DNA from: Hysterangium stoloniferum
Lineage: Eukaryota > Basidiomycota > Agaricomycetes > Hysterangiales > Hysterangiaceae
Direction: 5' to 3'
NCBI GenBank assembly: GCA_015178975.1
Contig: WHVD01000177.1
Location: 62,001 to 126,000, forward strand
Length of the DNA stretch: 64,000 nucleotides
In this document: positions 63,056-64,000 of the stretch, piece after piece
How the letters are laid out: every line of letters starts with the position of its first letter
Position numbering within the stretch: position 1 is the stretch's first letter
The notes under the pieces: generated by a model
The model's input: only the letters and a program-made list of their open reading frames with translations
The model's database searches: none
What the model was told of the DNA's origin: nothing
Program-made: the position numbers and the translations under genes

Positions 63056-64000
63056 TTAACTCCCATTTCTTTCCGGATCATCAGGTAGAGCCTGAGAGCC
63101 TTTCGCTCCCATTTGCGGCTCTATTTCCGCCCGATCCCTCACTTTAAAAACTTCCATATCCCAGTCGGTGCGAAGACAAAGCCACACACCGCCAGCTGAG
63201 CAGTATAGTAAGGCTGCCGTCAAACCTACCCACATGCCAAAGAGCCCCATTTTAAGCCTGAAGGCAAGATATAGACCCAAAGGAATTCCAATTATATAAT
63301 AAGCACTGGTGTGTTCAATTAGCTGTTATCGCAGATCCTTGTAGCATTGACGAACGTAAGATTCAGCAGTGCCCCAGTAACCTAATTATCCATTCACCAC
63401 TTGGTATTTCAAATTGGAAGTAGATGGAGGAAACTACGCACCTGTTTACCTCTTGCCCTCAAGATACCTCCAGTCGTGGTCGCGAGACCGTCGAATACCT
63501 GGAATAAGCCAACTAGAGGTAAAATGGATGCGACCAGGGATACAACTAGAGGATCATCGCTAAACATGTACGCCCATTTATTTCTGTATATGATGAAAAG
63601 AAAACTGAAGGTTTTAAGATAACAGCATTAATTTACCGATCTTAAAGGGGAATTGCGAGTCACCTGAGTATTATTGCAACTCCGAGAGAGATAACGAGCG
63701 ACATGCGGGCAGATATACCAGCAAGTTTGCCTTTCCCCTCGCCCAACAAATTGCCCACCCTATAGGGGATAAAGAAACGTGTGTTCAGATAGCCACGTAT
63801 GTTGAGTATATTGTAAAGTGACTAACCGGACTGAGGTTGCGATGCTCAATGCATTGGGGGCTTGATAGGTTGTGGAAGCTGAAATAAGGAGTATTGATTG
63901 TGACGCCAAAGGTATGGCTCCTAATCTACTCAGATGGTTAGAAGCTGTGAATTTAGGACTTGGAAATTCTCACAAGCTTGCAGCTACTATAAAGAGAACC
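63056..64000 (-). CDS. MATE-family efflux transporter, C-terminal part
   Basis: The gene is cut by the window end, so the N-terminal half is missing. Read on the minus strand, spliced blocks are [84 protein letters not shown], and [14 protein letters not shown] with [20 protein letters not shown]. These are characteristic of eukaryotic MATE proton or sodium antiporters that export toxic compounds. The cytosolic tail is charged and ends at 63056. Introns of about 50 bp separate the blocks. Confidence 0.88.

Overview
The window is nuclear DNA of a filamentous basidiomycete, most likely an Agaricomycete. The protein set is fungal (alpha-aminoadipate reductase for lysine synthesis, Ole1-type desaturase fused to cytochrome b5, Sec14, secreted GH16, GH51 and pepsin-like enzymes). 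Genes are dense, sit on both strands, and are cut by very many introns of about 40-60 bp with GT-AG ends. The retroelement is a chromovirus of the type common in this class. No rRNA, tRNA or CRISPR was recognised.

Region 1-7.35 kb is a transposon graveyard. It holds the 3' part of a Ty3/Gypsy chromovirus: Pol is broken by two in-frame stops and a reverse transcriptase deletion, yet an antisense Zn2Cys6-like gene looks intact. A polypurine tract and an LTR follow. After an AT-rich spacer comes a second related LTR in the opposite orientation, then a transposase fragment and a 176-bp foldback MITE.

Region 7.4-28.3 kb is housekeeping: WAPL cohesin release factor, LYS2, 26S proteasome RPN1 (minus), a nitrilase-family hydrolase divergent from RPN1 with start codons about 50 bp apart, a KHDC4-like KH splicing protein, a secreted acid phosphatase, OLE1 (minus) and SEC14 (minus). 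Region 29-42.2 kb holds a large acidic protein of unknown function, MSH2 (about 27 exons), a small odd ORF, the tRNA m5C methyltransferase NSUN2/TRM4 (minus) and a small acidic EF-hand-like protein.

Region 42.3-55.3 kb interleaves secreted enzymes (GH16 glucanase, GH51 arabinofuranosidase, GPI-type aspartic protease) with mitochondrial proteins (MRPS8, SAM50) and a histone deacetylase. Region 56.5-60.5 kb holds RPS20, an intronless maleylacetate reductase and a snurportin-like protein. From 60.5 to 63 kb I see no gene. The window ends inside a MATE transporter gene.

The genes do not form one pathway. The most striking feature is exon structure: the reading frames and conserved family motifs are kept only if one accepts microexons of 3, 3, 6, 7, 8, 9, 15 and 17 nt, plus two GC-AG introns. 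Splice models were made by eye from reading frame, splice signals and remembered family motifs. They were not checked against transcripts or databases.
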